From positions 5,174,501-5,238,500 of the forward strand of contig NZ_CP067102.1 of assembly GCF_016616885.1 (NCBI RefSeq): a stretch of DNA of 64,000 nucleotides, read 5' to 3'. A program made the translations under genes and the position numbers. Shown here one piece after another: positions 44,797 to 55,282 of this stretch. The stretch's first letter is position 1; the number at the start of each line of letters is the position of its first letter. This DNA comes from Bradyrhizobium diazoefficiens (GTDB lineage Bacteria > Pseudomonadota > Alphaproteobacteria > Rhizobiales > Xanthobacteraceae). The notes beneath the pieces are model-generated. The model saw only the letters and a program-made list of their open reading frames with translations. It did no database searches and had not been told where the DNA came from.

Positions 44797-47700
44797 CTAG
44801 GTGATATCAGAGGCGCGCGCGAAAGGGTTACCGTACACGGAATAGGCCAGCCAAGTCAGTTCTTTCCGGCTCCTGGCTGCCTCACGCGCGGTTCGGACCG
44901 CATCCACTAACGTATTACCTTCCTGAAGCGACCGGTAAAACGCCTCGGCAAAACTGTAGGCGAGTTTGTCGTCGACCGACCAAAGCGCTCCGACCAGTGC
45001 GCCCGCGCCGAGTTCGGAGTACGGCCGCAGGAATGCATCGACAAAGCCGGCGACGCCTCCCCCGATGCCGCGTCCCACGCGCCCGGTCTGACAGGCATTG
45101 ATGAAGACGATTGAATTCGGTCCATTGTCCGCGAAGCGGGCAAAGGCCTTGACCTGATCCGCCGATAGCGAGTCCTGCGCAAAATTGCCGTCCACGTTTG
45201 TGCCCGTCATCAGCAGGTCGGCCGTCATCACCGCCCGCTGCGCCGCCTCCCCGTGGCAGGCGAAGTGCAGGACGTCGCATTCCCTGGCGTCCTTCTGGAG
45301 AAAGCGGGTCACTGAAATGCTGTCGGGTGTGACCTCGCGCGGACTGCCGAAGAGCTTGGCCAGCATCTGACGTTCGGCATCGGCGCCTTCGAGTCGCAGG
45401 CCGGGATCGAGATACGCAGGGATCACGTAGTTAATGCGATCATTGCGCATGGCTAGGTGCTGACCAGGCCATGGCGTGCTGTGCAGCCAGCGGACCAGCC
45501 CCCATTCCGAGAGGAAGCCCTTCCCGTCCAGTCCGGACTTTCGATCATTGATGTAGAGCAGCTCCCACGGAATGAACGGCTCCTCCGAGATGACCTGGAT
45601 CGCGCGGATCGCGTCGTGGTGGGTCCACAACGCTTCGCGGACCTTGTCCGGCAACAACTCGTTTGCCATGACAATCCCGTTTGCCTGCAAGCGCGATAAA
45701 AACTGGTCATACAACCGGTTCGTTGCGAGCCACGAGCTCTCGATCCCCTTGAAGATTTCCGCAACATAGACATCGCGGGAGAACCCTCCGGGTAGGGTGC
45801 GCGACTCCGAAACCGCGATATTCGGATCGACGCAGGCAAGATCGAAGCGCAGCGTCACCTTGCCGCTCTCCACGATCTCATAGATCCGCAGCACCGCCGG
45901 CTCGCCCGGAGACGCTGCCATCGCCAATCCGACCTGGCTCCGGCGCAAGGTCTTGCTGTCTGCATCGACGAACACGGGGGCCAAGGCAAATGACGCGAGA
46001 ATGCGAGGGCCCTGCCTTGCTTCGACCAGGATGTCCGCCGCGCCTTCCGCGGCTCCTTCCACGACGAAACGCAGCGCCTCCGCCCTTTGATCCCGCGGCA
46101 TATCGATCTCGGCGCTGGTTTCACCGATAACCCGGCAATTCTTGCGCGCGATGACTTCGACAACGATGGCGCGTGCCGTATCGACGTTGACCGGCGCATC
46201 CGAAGCGACCGAGCCCGGGCCGTCCGCGGCTTGAATCTTCTGACGGGAGACCGTGACGAACAGCGGGACCGGCTTCTTCGGCGGCGGATGAGACTCGATC
46301 TCCGCCGCAAAGTAGCAAGCAGCCGTTCTTGAACCGGGGGACGTCGATGCCGAGGGTGGCGCCTCAGCGGCGGCAGGCGCCTCCTTTAGCCCGGTCGGCT
46401 CGGCCGAAGGAACGGAACGCGTCCGCGTCCGTCGTGCCGTCAGCGTGTCCGAAATGGAGCCGGATCCGGAGTTCGCCACATCGTGAGCGGCCGAATTGGA
46501 TTCAGGCGAGCTTTCGACAATGGGCGCCGCTCCCCGCCTCGATCGCCGCGGCGCCTGCCCCAGGTTGATTTGCTCCTGGGCTCCGTCAAGACGAGGCGTG
46601 CCAAAACCCAGCCACTCACTCAATTTCGACGGAACGATATCTGTCGCGAAATACGTGGTATGAAAGACGTCGTCCGTATTGCCGAAGGCAAATGTCGCGT
46701 TGTCCGCGAGGCGCGAGCTGCGGCTTCCGAATGAGGTCATCGACGCCGTGTCGACCACCAGATCGTTTTCGAGCTGGAACAGGCGATTTGTCACGCGATC
46801 GGCTATGAACTCGGCAAGCTCCTTCGTCACGCCCTTGCCGGGTGCGACCTGCGCGACGAAATTCGACGTGATCGCATAGTATGCCGCGAGCCGCTCGAGA
46901 GGACCGGTCGCTCCGTTCAACGCCCTGACGAGATCGCTTGTGGGCCGCATGGCGGCAAGTCCAGGCACCCGGTGCTCGTCGATCGCGACCTCGGAAAATG
47001 CCTGGACGAAGCGGCCGACAGTCTTGATCCCTTGCGACACGATGGGGCTCAGCGCTGCGCCGCCCGCCAGGTACGAAACCGCCCGGACGCCGGCCATGAT
47101 CCCGTTGGTATAGAGATCGATCATCGCCGCCCAGTTCTCGGGCTCGGCCAGGTGCGTTCCGGCATTGGTGCAGCCGACAAAGATGGCCTTGCGAAACCGG
47201 ATGTCCGGCCGCTTGTCTGCCAACAGATTTTCGACCACGCGATAGACCAGTCCGCCACGGCTGTGCATGACAGCGTCGATCGAGGAGTCCTCGGGAATGC
47301 CGAGCGCCTGCAGCGCGGCAACGAAGGCGATCGCATTTTCGCCGGGAGTTGCGGTCAGCGTCTTGTGATCGAAGCCGAGCACGGCGTCGTACTGCTCGTA
47401 TGCCTTTGAAAGAAACGCCAGCCCGCTCGCAGAGCCGGCAAGCTGTGCGAAGCCGCTCGCGGTCGACGAGAACGTGCCGTGCACCATGAGCAAGATCTTC
47501 AGCGGGCGGCCTTGCGGCAATGGAGGCCGCACCGGCCGAGCCGGTGCCCATGCTGACGGATCAAGGCCGGCCATCGTCACGATGCCCTCTTCCCTGTCTC
47601 CCTCGATACAATCGGTCGCCACATCGATGGCCGTTCTGGCGACAAACTTCAGAACATAGGCGCGGACTGGATCGATCAGTTTGTCGGAAACCCAGTCGAG

Positions 47701-48150
47701 AACGGGACTGCGCTTGCCGCTCGCGGTGGACACTCCGCGCGCCGGGCCACTCGTCGCGGCCGTCAGCGGGAACACCAGCACTTGCGCGCCGCCGCGCTGC
47801 CTTGATGGACGGGCGGCCTGCTCTGGATAGGTCCAGGCATAGACACCGCCTGCGCCCTCGATCAGGACCATCGCCCTTTCAGACGGGCCGACTTCAACCT
47901 CGATCTGCGTGGGCGACTGCGGGTCCCGTCGCAGGGCACGCGTACCGGGGCGCGTCGGCACCATTTCGACTTCGGCCGCTATGGTGAAGTCGGACGCGGA
48001 CAACGCCCTCCTGAGATGATCGGTGCCGCTCATCTGGCTGGCGGCTCCACGGCGAAATCCCCGGCGCACAGGACCGTCGCGAACAACCCGGACCTCGACA
48101 TCGTCAGGACCTCGAACCACGATCCCGTTCGCCACTTCGAGTGCAGCCAT
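44797..48150 (-). CDS. Alpha/beta hydrolase (lipase-like) - CHAT protease fusion
   Basis: A 1117-residue cytoplasmic protein. An N-terminal region of unknown fold (1-200) is followed by a lipase-like alpha/beta hydrolase (about 215-500) with H224 in LLMVHGTFSS and presumed nucleophile S297 in VMHSRGGLVYR. Residues about 530-650 are a Ser/Pro/Ala-rich linker. The rest carries a C-terminal CHAT (caspase-like) protease with the His-Cys dyad H966 (LHFACHGEA) and C1020 (FINACQTGRVG), followed by GALWSVDD. No signal peptide. ATG at 48150 with AGGGG. It is the last gene of a three-gene run (CHAT, membrane protein, this). Fusion of both enzyme classes is unusual. Substrates unknown. Confidence 0.88.
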   Translation of the reverse strand: MAALEVANGIVVRGPDDVEVRVVRDGPVRRGFRRGAASQMSGTDHLRRALSASDFTIAAEVEMVPTRPGTRALRRDPQSPTQIEVEVGPSERAMVLIEGAGGVYAWTYPEQAARPSRQRGGAQVLVFPLTAATSGPARGVSTASGKRSPVLDWVSDKLIDPVRAYVLKFVARTAIDVATDCIEGDREEGIVTMAGLDPSAWAPARPVRPPLPQGRPLKILLMVHGTFSSTASGFAQLAGSASGLAFLSKAYEQYDAVLGFDHKTLTATPGENAIAFVAALQALGIPEDSSIDAVMHSRGGLVYRVVENLLADKRPDIRFRKAIFVGCTNAGTHLAEPENWAAMIDLYTNGIMAGVRAVSYLAGGAALSPIVSQGIKTVGRFVQAFSEVAIDEHRVPGLAAMRPTSDLVRALNGATGPLERLAAYYAITSNFVAQVAPGKGVTKELAEFIADRVTNRLFQLENDLVVDTASMTSFGSRSSRLADNATFAFGNTDDVFHTTYFATDIVPSKLSEWLGFGTPRLDGAQEQINLGQAPRRSRRGAAPIVESSPESNSAAHDVANSGSGSISDTLTARRTRTRSVPSAEPTGLKEAPAAAEAPPSASTSPGSRTAACYFAAEIESHPPPKKPVPLFVTVSRQKIQAADGPGSVASDAPVNVDTARAIVVEVIARKNCRVIGETSAEIDMPRDQRAEALRFVVEGAAEGAADILVEARQGPRILASFALAPVFVDADSKTLRRSQVGLAMAASPGEPAVLRIYEIVESGKVTLRFDLACVDPNIAVSESRTLPGGFSRDVYVAEIFKGIESSWLATNRLYDQFLSRLQANGIVMANELLPDKVREALWTHHDAIRAIQVISEEPFIPWELLYINDRKSGLDGKGFLSEWGLVRWLHSTPWPGQHLAMRNDRINYVIPAYLDPGLRLEGADAERQMLAKLFGSPREVTPDSISVTRFLQKDARECDVLHFACHGEAAQRAVMTADLLMTGTNVDGNFAQDSLSADQVKAFARFADNGPNSIVFINACQTGRVGRGIGGGVAGFVDAFLRPYSELGAGALVGALWSVDDKLAYSFAEAFYRSLQEGNTLVDAVRTAREAARSRKELTWLAYSVYGNPFARASDIT

Positions 48151-48239
48151 GTCTTCGCCCCTGTTCAGACGACCCTTTTCTTCAGTTCCTCTGCTGCCAC
48201 CGGGGGTGCGCTTCCGCGTCCCCCTCCGTCAGCGCGAGT

Positions 48240-49859
48240 TCAAGGTTTGACGACGGGCTGGGACGCCGGCGCCGCCCAACCGAGCAAATTGCCATCAAGT
48301 GCCGACGACTTCCGGATGACCTTGTTGGATTCGATGTAGGCTTCCGCTGTCGACGGCACGAGGTATCCCATGACGAAGCCAAGCACGCCGAAACTAGCGA
48401 CGACGAGAGCGTAGACCCGCAGGGGAATGGCCGGAATTTCCAGACCGTAGCCGCTGGTCACCAATATGAAGCCAACAAGAAGGCTGAGCATGACGGACGC
48501 CATGACCACCGCATGGGTCGCGCCGTCCCAAAGCCTCGCCTCGTGATAGTCTAGTCTGTCGGCCCTCAGCCGCACGTCGAGAAGAATGCTCAGGACCAGC
48601 GTATTGACGAGGAAAATCAGCGAAAACAGCGAGCTCGCCGCGAACGGATGACTTTTTGCCAGCCAGCCCTCCGCTATCGGAATGGTGCTGTATGTTATGA
48701 AAAGTACAAAGTTGCCCGCCAGATAGGAAAGCCCCCCAAAGACCACGTAAGAGCGCCAGGGCAAGGCGTACAGCGAGGGGCGCGCAAAATTTGTCGAAAC
48801 CTTCGGATAGATCGCAAAGAAGATCGAGATCGTCAGGGCTACCGCGTGCGCAAGTGAGGAGAGGCCTCCTGCCAACGAACCAACTTCGAAATTCTTCGGC
48901 AGGTGCAGAAAGAACAACGGTGCGACAGAGACCACGAAGTCGAGGATAAAGATGATCAGGAGAGGCGCAAACGGCAGCGGCTGGGGAAGAACGATCTGAT
49001 ACCCGAAACTCGCAATCAGCTCGATACGGGAGTCGCGCCTGTCGACGACCGACAGTGCCGCCTCGGCCAATCGGCGCTGGTACGCCACCCGCAAGTCCTC
49101 GCATTCTTCCGCGATAAAGTCGGAACTCCCGAACACCAGCTCCTGCGCATCGACGTCCGACACCATGATGTCTTCCGTCAGCAGGAGTGCCCGGGCCGAG
49201 CGCCGCAGCATTCGCCGATATTGCCTCTCCAGCTCGTCGAAGGCGGCTTTCCGCGCGCGGAAAAACCTCTCGAAACGCCTGTTGCCGCGCAACTCGGCGA
49301 AACTGGTGTGGAGAGATGCGACCTGTTTGATCATGGTCGCCGCGCCTGCGGCGAGCACCTCGTCGCCGTCGCCGAGCGCCTTCTCGATCACCCTGGTGGG
49401 AACGCCATATCCTTCGAGCTCTCGCTGTAACTCCGGCCTTGCCCGCTCCGTCACCCTGATCGGCGACCGCGCGATAGCCGCAGTCAAGGTTTCCACGACC
49501 TGGGGATAACGCGCCAGTGTCTGCATCATGGTCCGCAGAAACTTGATCAGCCGGCAAAGAAGAGGCAGGTGAGGCGCCAGCACCATGAATGCGATCGTCG
49601 CGGGTATGGCAACGAGAAATCCGGCTCCGCGCGTCGGATAGAGATGATTCATCAGCCAGTGGATTTGGCTCACGAGAAATACATAGAAGACCACGGCGAT
49701 CGTGACATAGGCGATCACCGCGAAATAATAACGATCGCGCATCACGGCATAGCGAATGTCCGTGATGTCGAAGGGCGCGTGAAAGTCGATCGCGCTGACG
49801 ATGCAGATCGCAACCGCACCGAGACAGAGAGCAACGACGGACGGGTCAAGGCCGTACAT
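48240..49859 (-). CDS. Multi-spanning membrane protein between two CHAT proteases
   Basis: A 539-residue protein of no recognised family. Predicted helices: 6-24, 44-66, 78-100, then a soluble, charged region (about 105-292), then 296-318, 328-351, 370-390, 405-428, 447-468 and 478-501: nine in all. The soluble insert contains ELRGNRRFERFFRARKAAFDEL and could be a docking or protease-target domain. The start is 13 bases after the CHAT stop. Base composition is visibly less GC-rich than the flanking genes, consistent with acquisition. A pore or scaffold role is inference. Confidence 0.8.
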   Translation of the reverse strand: MYGLDPSVVALCLGAVAICIVSAIDFHAPFDITDIRYAVMRDRYYFAVIAYVTIAVVFYVFLVSQIHWLMNHLYPTRGAGFLVAIPATIAFMVLAPHLPLLCRLIKFLRTMMQTLARYPQVVETLTAAIARSPIRVTERARPELQRELEGYGVPTRVIEKALGDGDEVLAAGAATMIKQVASLHTSFAELRGNRRFERFFRARKAAFDELERQYRRMLRRSARALLLTEDIMVSDVDAQELVFGSSDFIAEECEDLRVAYQRRLAEAALSVVDRRDSRIELIASFGYQIVLPQPLPFAPLLIIFILDFVVSVAPLFFLHLPKNFEVGSLAGGLSSLAHAVALTISIFFAIYPKVSTNFARPSLYALPWRSYVVFGGLSYLAGNFVLFITYSTIPIAEGWLAKSHPFAASSLFSLIFLVNTLVLSILLDVRLRADRLDYHEARLWDGATHAVVMASVMLSLLVGFILVTSGYGLEIPAIPLRVYALVVASFGVLGFVMGYLVPSTAEAYIESNKVIRKSSALDGNLLGWAAPASQPVVKP

Positions 49860-49872
49860 TGATGAAAACTCG

Positions 49873-51099
49873 CTATGATCCAGCTCGGTCCACGAAAATT
49901 TCTCCGTCGAGGCCGCGCATGTACAGAACCGGCGAAATCCATTCGGCGAACTGCCGCGCCTTCAATTCGGCCCGGGTATGCGCCAGCGCGGCCTGTATCG
50001 ATACGTTGTCGGCGAGATAGGTGTAGAACGTATCGGCAAACGCGAGGCCCATATTGTCGCTGATTTCGAACTGCATGGCGATCACTGCCGGAACGCCGCC
50101 CTGAATGAGCTCGGCAGCGGTGCTGGAGAACAGAGAGCCCTCGGCTTGCGCTCCGCTGCAGGAGTTCAGGACGACGAGACTTGGCGTTTGGCCGGGCTGG
50201 GTGAGGAACATTCTCAGCGCGTCGGCATAAAGTCTGGCGCCCCTCGATCCGCCCTCCTCCTGAACCACGATGAAGCCCATTTGCCGGTCAGGATCGTGTC
50301 CGCCGTGACCGATGAAATGAAACAGGTCCCATCGCTTGCCCTCGTCTCCTCTCAAGAAACGGCGATTGAGATCGCGTGCCTTTGCCGAGGGGATCCAGGA
50401 CAGTTTCAGTCTCTTGCTGTCATTCAACTCGGCCAGCGCTTTCTTGATCGCGACCTGCTCGGCGTCGACCTCGATCTCGTCGAGCGCAAATCCGTTCAAG
50501 ACCTTGACTCGCGCGGCCATACCCAACACTCGTATCGGCCTTGCCGCGCACATCCGGCGTTCCTCACCGTAATCGTCGACGGCGCGGGTAAACGGCGTGC
50601 TCTGGGAGGTCGTCACATAGAAGCGGTTCTTCTTGTCATACATCGTTTCCCAGGGCACGTAGGCGAGCGCGGGGTCGCTGACCCGCAAGCGGATCAGGAA
50701 CGGCTCATCGTCTCTCCGCGCCGCCTGGAAACATTCTTGATAGAGTTCGAGGATCTTTCGCTGAAAAATGAAATCGAAGAGTTGCGAACCGATCTCCTGT
50801 ACGATCCGTTCGTCCGAGCCCGAAGCCAGACTCCCGGCGGCGTCACGGGTCGCGGGTCTTGCTTCATCATCGCCATTGGCCGCAGGCGCATTCTCGTGTC
50901 GCGGGCGTGGCGGCACCTCGACGCTGCGCGCGGCAGAGCACTGCAGGATCGCTTCCTGCAACGGCCTCAGGTTCTGACGAAAACTCGGCTTGAGCTTCTC
51001 GACTTCGATCTCGCAGCTCGACGAATTGTATTCCGCGACGATGCGGCAATGACTTTCGCCACAATCTTCAATGGTCAGATTGAAAACCACCTTAGCCAC
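49873..51099 (-). CDS. CHAT-domain (caspase-like) protease
   Basis: A 408-residue protein. An N-terminal region (1-150) ends in a variable Ser/Ala/Arg-rich segment. It is followed by the CHAT fold with YVPWETMYDKKNRFYVTTS, then H265 in LFHFIGHGGHD and C314 in VVLNSCSGAQAEG: the catalytic His-Cys dyad of clan CD. After it comes GGVPAVIAMQFEISDNMGLAFADTFY, the conserved C-terminal half. The GTG at 51099 has GAGGG seven bases upstream; an ATG at 51123 lacks a ribosome site. It is the first of the three closely packed genes. Target unknown. Confidence 0.88.
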   Translation of the reverse strand: MAKVVFNLTIEDCGESHCRIVAEYNSSSCEIEVEKLKPSFRQNLRPLQEAILQCSAARSVEVPPRPRHENAPAANGDDEARPATRDAAGSLASGSDERIVQEIGSQLFDFIFQRKILELYQECFQAARRDDEPFLIRLRVSDPALAYVPWETMYDKKNRFYVTTSQSTPFTRAVDDYGEERRMCAARPIRVLGMAARVKVLNGFALDEIEVDAEQVAIKKALAELNDSKRLKLSWIPSAKARDLNRRFLRGDEGKRWDLFHFIGHGGHDPDRQMGFIVVQEEGGSRGARLYADALRMFLTQPGQTPSLVVLNSCSGAQAEGSLFSSTAAELIQGGVPAVIAMQFEISDNMGLAFADTFYTYLADNVSIQAALAHTRAELKARQFAEWISPVLYMRGLDGEIFVDRAGS

Positions 51100-51324
51100 G
51101 ACGCAACCCTCAGCCGCGCACATGCCGGCACAAAAAGCACGCCTACTCTGTCTGTTCAGTCCGCCATCACCTTGGATGGCACGCCGGGGTTGAATTCCAA
51201 TCGCATGGTCGTCACGGCGGCGCGGCGATCGGTCCAATCGGCGAAAGTTGCCGGCGGCCCGGAGTGTTCTAGCGCGATTTCCCCGACGCGACTGTGAACC
51301 GCTTCACACCTCGCATTCGGCTGA

Positions 51325-51675
51325 CTAACCCAACTTGGTACGGTGTTCCTGAAACGCGGCCCTGAGCTCAGCCAGTTCGTCGTGCGTCGCTCCCTGCTCC
51401 GCGTCGACGCGATTTGCCGGCAGATCCATGTAGACGATTGGCTGATCGAACTGGCTCGCCGTGAAGTCATACCTGCGGCCTCCGATCCGATTGTAGAAAT
51501 GGTCGCCGGCCGGCAGAGGCGTCTTCAGTAACTCGCCGCCGAAGAGGTCGTGAATGAGCAGCGATGTGACGTTGCATTGCCCCGCCGCAGGATTGTTCGC
51601 CGTCCATTGGCCGGCCGTCGACAACGACCACGCCTTGCGAAGCGCGCGCTGAACCTCATCGGGATCGAAGCTCAT
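51325..51675 (-). CDS. YunG-like protein with possible Cys-His-Asp triad
   Basis: A 116-residue protein of the YunG-like type. Residues align as a papain-like triad: C34 in AAGQCNVTSLLIHDLFGGEL, H59 in AGDHFYNRIGG and D70 in RRYDFTASQF. The ATG at 51675 has TGGAGGAACG upstream. It lies 225 bases upstream of the CHAT gene, same strand, so it could be the first gene of the module or an independent neighbour. Function of this family is not established; cysteine peptidase or amidase activity is inference from the residues. Confidence 0.7.
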   Translation of the reverse strand: MSFDPDEVQRALRKAWSLSTAGQWTANNPAAGQCNVTSLLIHDLFGGELLKTPLPAGDHFYNRIGGRRYDFTASQFDQPIVYMDLPANRVDAEQGATHDELAELRAAFQEHRTKLG

Positions 51676-51811
51676 CGTTCCTCCAGGGATCGCCGCATGA
51701 TGGAGAATTCGGATTAAGCGATGATCGCTTTGTGCCACTGTTTTGCCCGACGTGTCAAACGGACTTTGAACAGCGATTGCGAAGCGACGAGGCTGCCCAA
51801 CTCCATCCGCT

Positions 51812-51899
51812 CGTCATTGCGAGCGTAGCGAAGCAATCCAGAATCTTTCCGCGAAGGCAGTCTGGATTGCTTCGTCGCAAGGGCTCCTCGCAAGGACGA
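51812..51899. repeat. Bradyrhizobium-type intergenic palindromic element
   Basis: An inverted repeat of about 88 bases. CGTCATTGCGAG...GAAGCAATCCAGA on the left is matched by TCTGGATTGCTTCG...CTCGCAAGGACG on the right. This is a multi-copy intergenic element frequent in Bradyrhizobium and Rhodopseudomonas genomes (recognised from memory). It lies upstream of the YunG-like/CHAT module. Confidence 0.75.
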
Positions 51900-52115
51900 T
51901 GTGGGAGCAGAGGCGCGCCAAATGACGATGTCATCTGCGGATGCTCGCCGGTGAATCGACGTGACAACTCCAGCTGAGCGGTGATTGCCGCTTCCCGCTG
52001 ATTTGCCCCAGCCCGTCAAGCTGTTGGCAGCATCCACCGAGCAACGCGCCCTCACCCCATTTCTACTGTGCATGGGGTTGTTTTGCGGATTCTGGTTGGC
52101 GCCCGATACGCCGCC
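51900..52115. other. Remainder of the intergenic region between CHAT module and second dctP
   Basis: Together with the palindromic element it forms a gap of about 500 bases (51676-52178). No open frame with a ribosome site or family character. It may hold the promoter of the YunG-like gene; I could not identify -10/-35 elements. Confidence 0.5.
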
Positions 52116-52151
52116 AAAGAAAAAGCCCGGCCTCGCGAACGAGACCGGGCC
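52116..52151 (-). terminator. Intrinsic terminator of second dctP gene
   Basis: Minus strand: GCCCGG-TCTCG-TTCG-CGAGG-CCGGGC stem followed by TTTTTCTTT. It is 28 bases past the dctP stop at 52179. Strong rho-independent form. Confidence 0.85.
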
Positions 52152-52178
52152 ATGTGGTCTTACGACTGAAGCGTGCGA

Positions 52179-53432
<1,254 letters not shown>

Positions 53433-53463
53433 CTACGAAAGTCGCATGTCCCCGGAGACGCGC

Positions 53464-54600
53464 TCAGGCCGCGGCAATAACGCCCTTGAGCTGGTCCCGG
53501 ACCTGTCCCGCAATGGCGCGATAGATCGCCGCATGGGGTCCGTCCGGCTCGCTGTCCACGACGGGATTGCCGGCATCCGAAGTGGCGCGAATCGCCATGT
53601 GCAGCGGGATTTCGCCCAGGAACGGTACCCCGAGCTTCTCGGCCTCGTGGCGCGCCCCGCCATGACCGAAGATGTCGGATTTCGTGCCGCAATGCGGGCA
53701 CTGGAAGTAGCTCATGTTCTCGACGATGCCGAGCACGGGGACGTTGACCTTCTTGAACATCGCAAGCCCGCGTCGTGCGTCGATCAGCGACAGGTCCTGC
53801 GGGGTCGAGACGATCACGGCGCCCTTCAGCGGCACGTTCTGCGCCAGCGTGAGCTGGGCGTCGCCGGTGCCCGGCGGCATGTCGACGACGAGCACGTCGA
53901 GCGTGCCCCACACCACGTCGCGCAGCATCTGCGTCACCGCCGACATCACCATCGGGCCGCGCCAGATCATCGCGGTCTCTTCCTCGACCAGGAAGCCGAT
54001 CGACATGATGGCGAGGCCGAAACGCCGGAGCGGAATCATTTTTCGCTCGCCGTCCAGCTCCGGCTTCTGGCGCAGACCGGTCAGCCGCGGCACCGAGGGG
54101 CCGTAGATGTCGGCATCGAGCAGCCCGACCTTGAGGCCGAGGTCGCGCAAGCCGAGTGCCAGATTGAGTGCGGTGGTCGATTTGCCGACGCCGCCCTTGC
54201 CGGAAGCGACCGCGATCACGGCGGCGACGCCCGGAATCTCGGCCTGCCGCGCCATCGGCGATTGGCCACCCTGCGGCGGTTTGTGGGCATGGACCGGCTG
54301 CACGCCGGGCGTGCCACGGCTCGGCTGTGGGGGCGGCGGCGGTGCGGCGCCCGCCTTGCGCTCGGCGGTCAGCGCCACCAACACGGTGGTGACGCCGGGA
54401 ATGCCGCGCACGGCGGCCTCGGCTTCGGCACGGACGGATTCCCAAGCCCGCGCCTCGGCGGCATCGACATTGATCGAGAAGAACACCTTGCCGTCGGACG
54501 CGCTGATCGCGCTCAGCACATTGGCATTGGTGAGCGCGACCCCGCGGGGCGACTTGATTTTGGCGAGGCTGTCGAGAACCTGTTGCTGCGTCACGCTCAA
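53464..54600 (-). CDS. apbC: Mrp/ApbC-type iron-sulfur cluster carrier ATPase
   Basis: A P-loop ATPase that carries and delivers iron-sulfur clusters, 378 residues. N-terminal DUF59-like domain (residues about 1-80), Pro-rich linker, Walker A ASGKGGVGKSTT (about 132-143), DADIYGPS, VVDMPPGTGDA and the cluster-binding CPHC near residue 290. I chose the TTG at 54600 (MSVTQQQV), seven bases after AGGAG; a GTG six bases later is possible. The C-terminal region ends with a conserved LGEIPLHMAIR. Confidence 0.92.
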   Translation of the reverse strand: MSVTQQQVLDSLAKIKSPRGVALTNANVLSAISASDGKVFFSINVDAAEARAWESVRAEAEAAVRGIPGVTTVLVALTAERKAGAAPPPPPQPSRGTPGVQPVHAHKPPQGGQSPMARQAEIPGVAAVIAVASGKGGVGKSTTALNLALGLRDLGLKVGLLDADIYGPSVPRLTGLRQKPELDGERKMIPLRRFGLAIMSIGFLVEEETAMIWRGPMVMSAVTQMLRDVVWGTLDVLVVDMPPGTGDAQLTLAQNVPLKGAVIVSTPQDLSLIDARRGLAMFKKVNVPVLGIVENMSYFQCPHCGTKSDIFGHGGARHEAEKLGVPFLGEIPLHMAIRATSDAGNPVVDSEPDGPHAAIYRAIAGQVRDQLKGVIAAA

Positions 54601-54672
54601 AGCGCATCTCCTAAAGTTCAAGATGCCCCATTAGAGCGGAAACGGCCAAAAGGCTACTGCTTGCCGATATCG

Positions 54673-55092
54673 TCAGCCATCTCGGCAGGCGCTGCCCCCC
54701 TGCTCCTGGGCCGCCTCGTAATTGAGCTCGATCATGACCCCGTTGGGGTCGTGGACGAAGATCTGCCAGAGGTCCCCGCCGGGCACCTGGCGGGAGTCGA
54801 ATTTCATGCCTTTTGAAGCCAGGCGCTGCTTCATGCCGTCGAAGCCGCGGCTGACGAAGGCGACGTGGTGGACAACGCCGGAATCCGGCTTTTGTGGCTC
54901 CGAGGTCGGAGAAATATCGACGAGGTGCACCACCGGCTTGCCGTCGCTGTACATCCAGGCCCCCGGGAAGGCGAAATTCGGCCGGGCGCCTTTTTCCAGG
55001 CCCAGCACGTCCTCGTAGAAGCGGACCGTCTCGGCCAGATTCCGGGTCCGGATGTTGAAATGATCGAGGACGCCAACGCTCACGCCGCCCAT
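54673..55092 (-). CDS. VOC-family (glyoxalase/dioxygenase fold) protein
   Basis: A 139-residue vicinal-oxygen-chelate protein. Presumed metal ligands: histidine of LDHFNIRTRNL, the histidine pair of VVHHVAFVS and the glutamate of MIELNYE. The substrate is unknown; the family covers glyoxalase I, dioxygenases and resistance proteins. The ATG at 55092 (MGGVSVG) has GGGAGCG upstream. It lies 72 bases upstream of the ApbC gene on the same strand. Confidence 0.85.
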   Translation of the reverse strand: MGGVSVGVLDHFNIRTRNLAETVRFYEDVLGLEKGARPNFAFPGAWMYSDGKPVVHLVDISPTSEPQKPDSGVVHHVAFVSRGFDGMKQRLASKGMKFDSRQVPGGDLWQIFVHDPNGVMIELNYEAAQEQGGSACRDG

Positions 55093-55282
55093 GCCTTCGC
55101 TCCCTTGTTTTGAAGTTCTTGAGGTCCGCCATCCTAGCACAGGAGCCCGCCAAACGAAGCCGTTGCCCTCCGGCTGCAAGGGTTTATGGTGCACCCGCTC
55201 CGCCCCTCAGGCGGAACCTCAGGACCCCGGCTGGCGCCCCTCGCCCGGCTGCAACCGTAAAACTCAAGCTACGGACACACAC

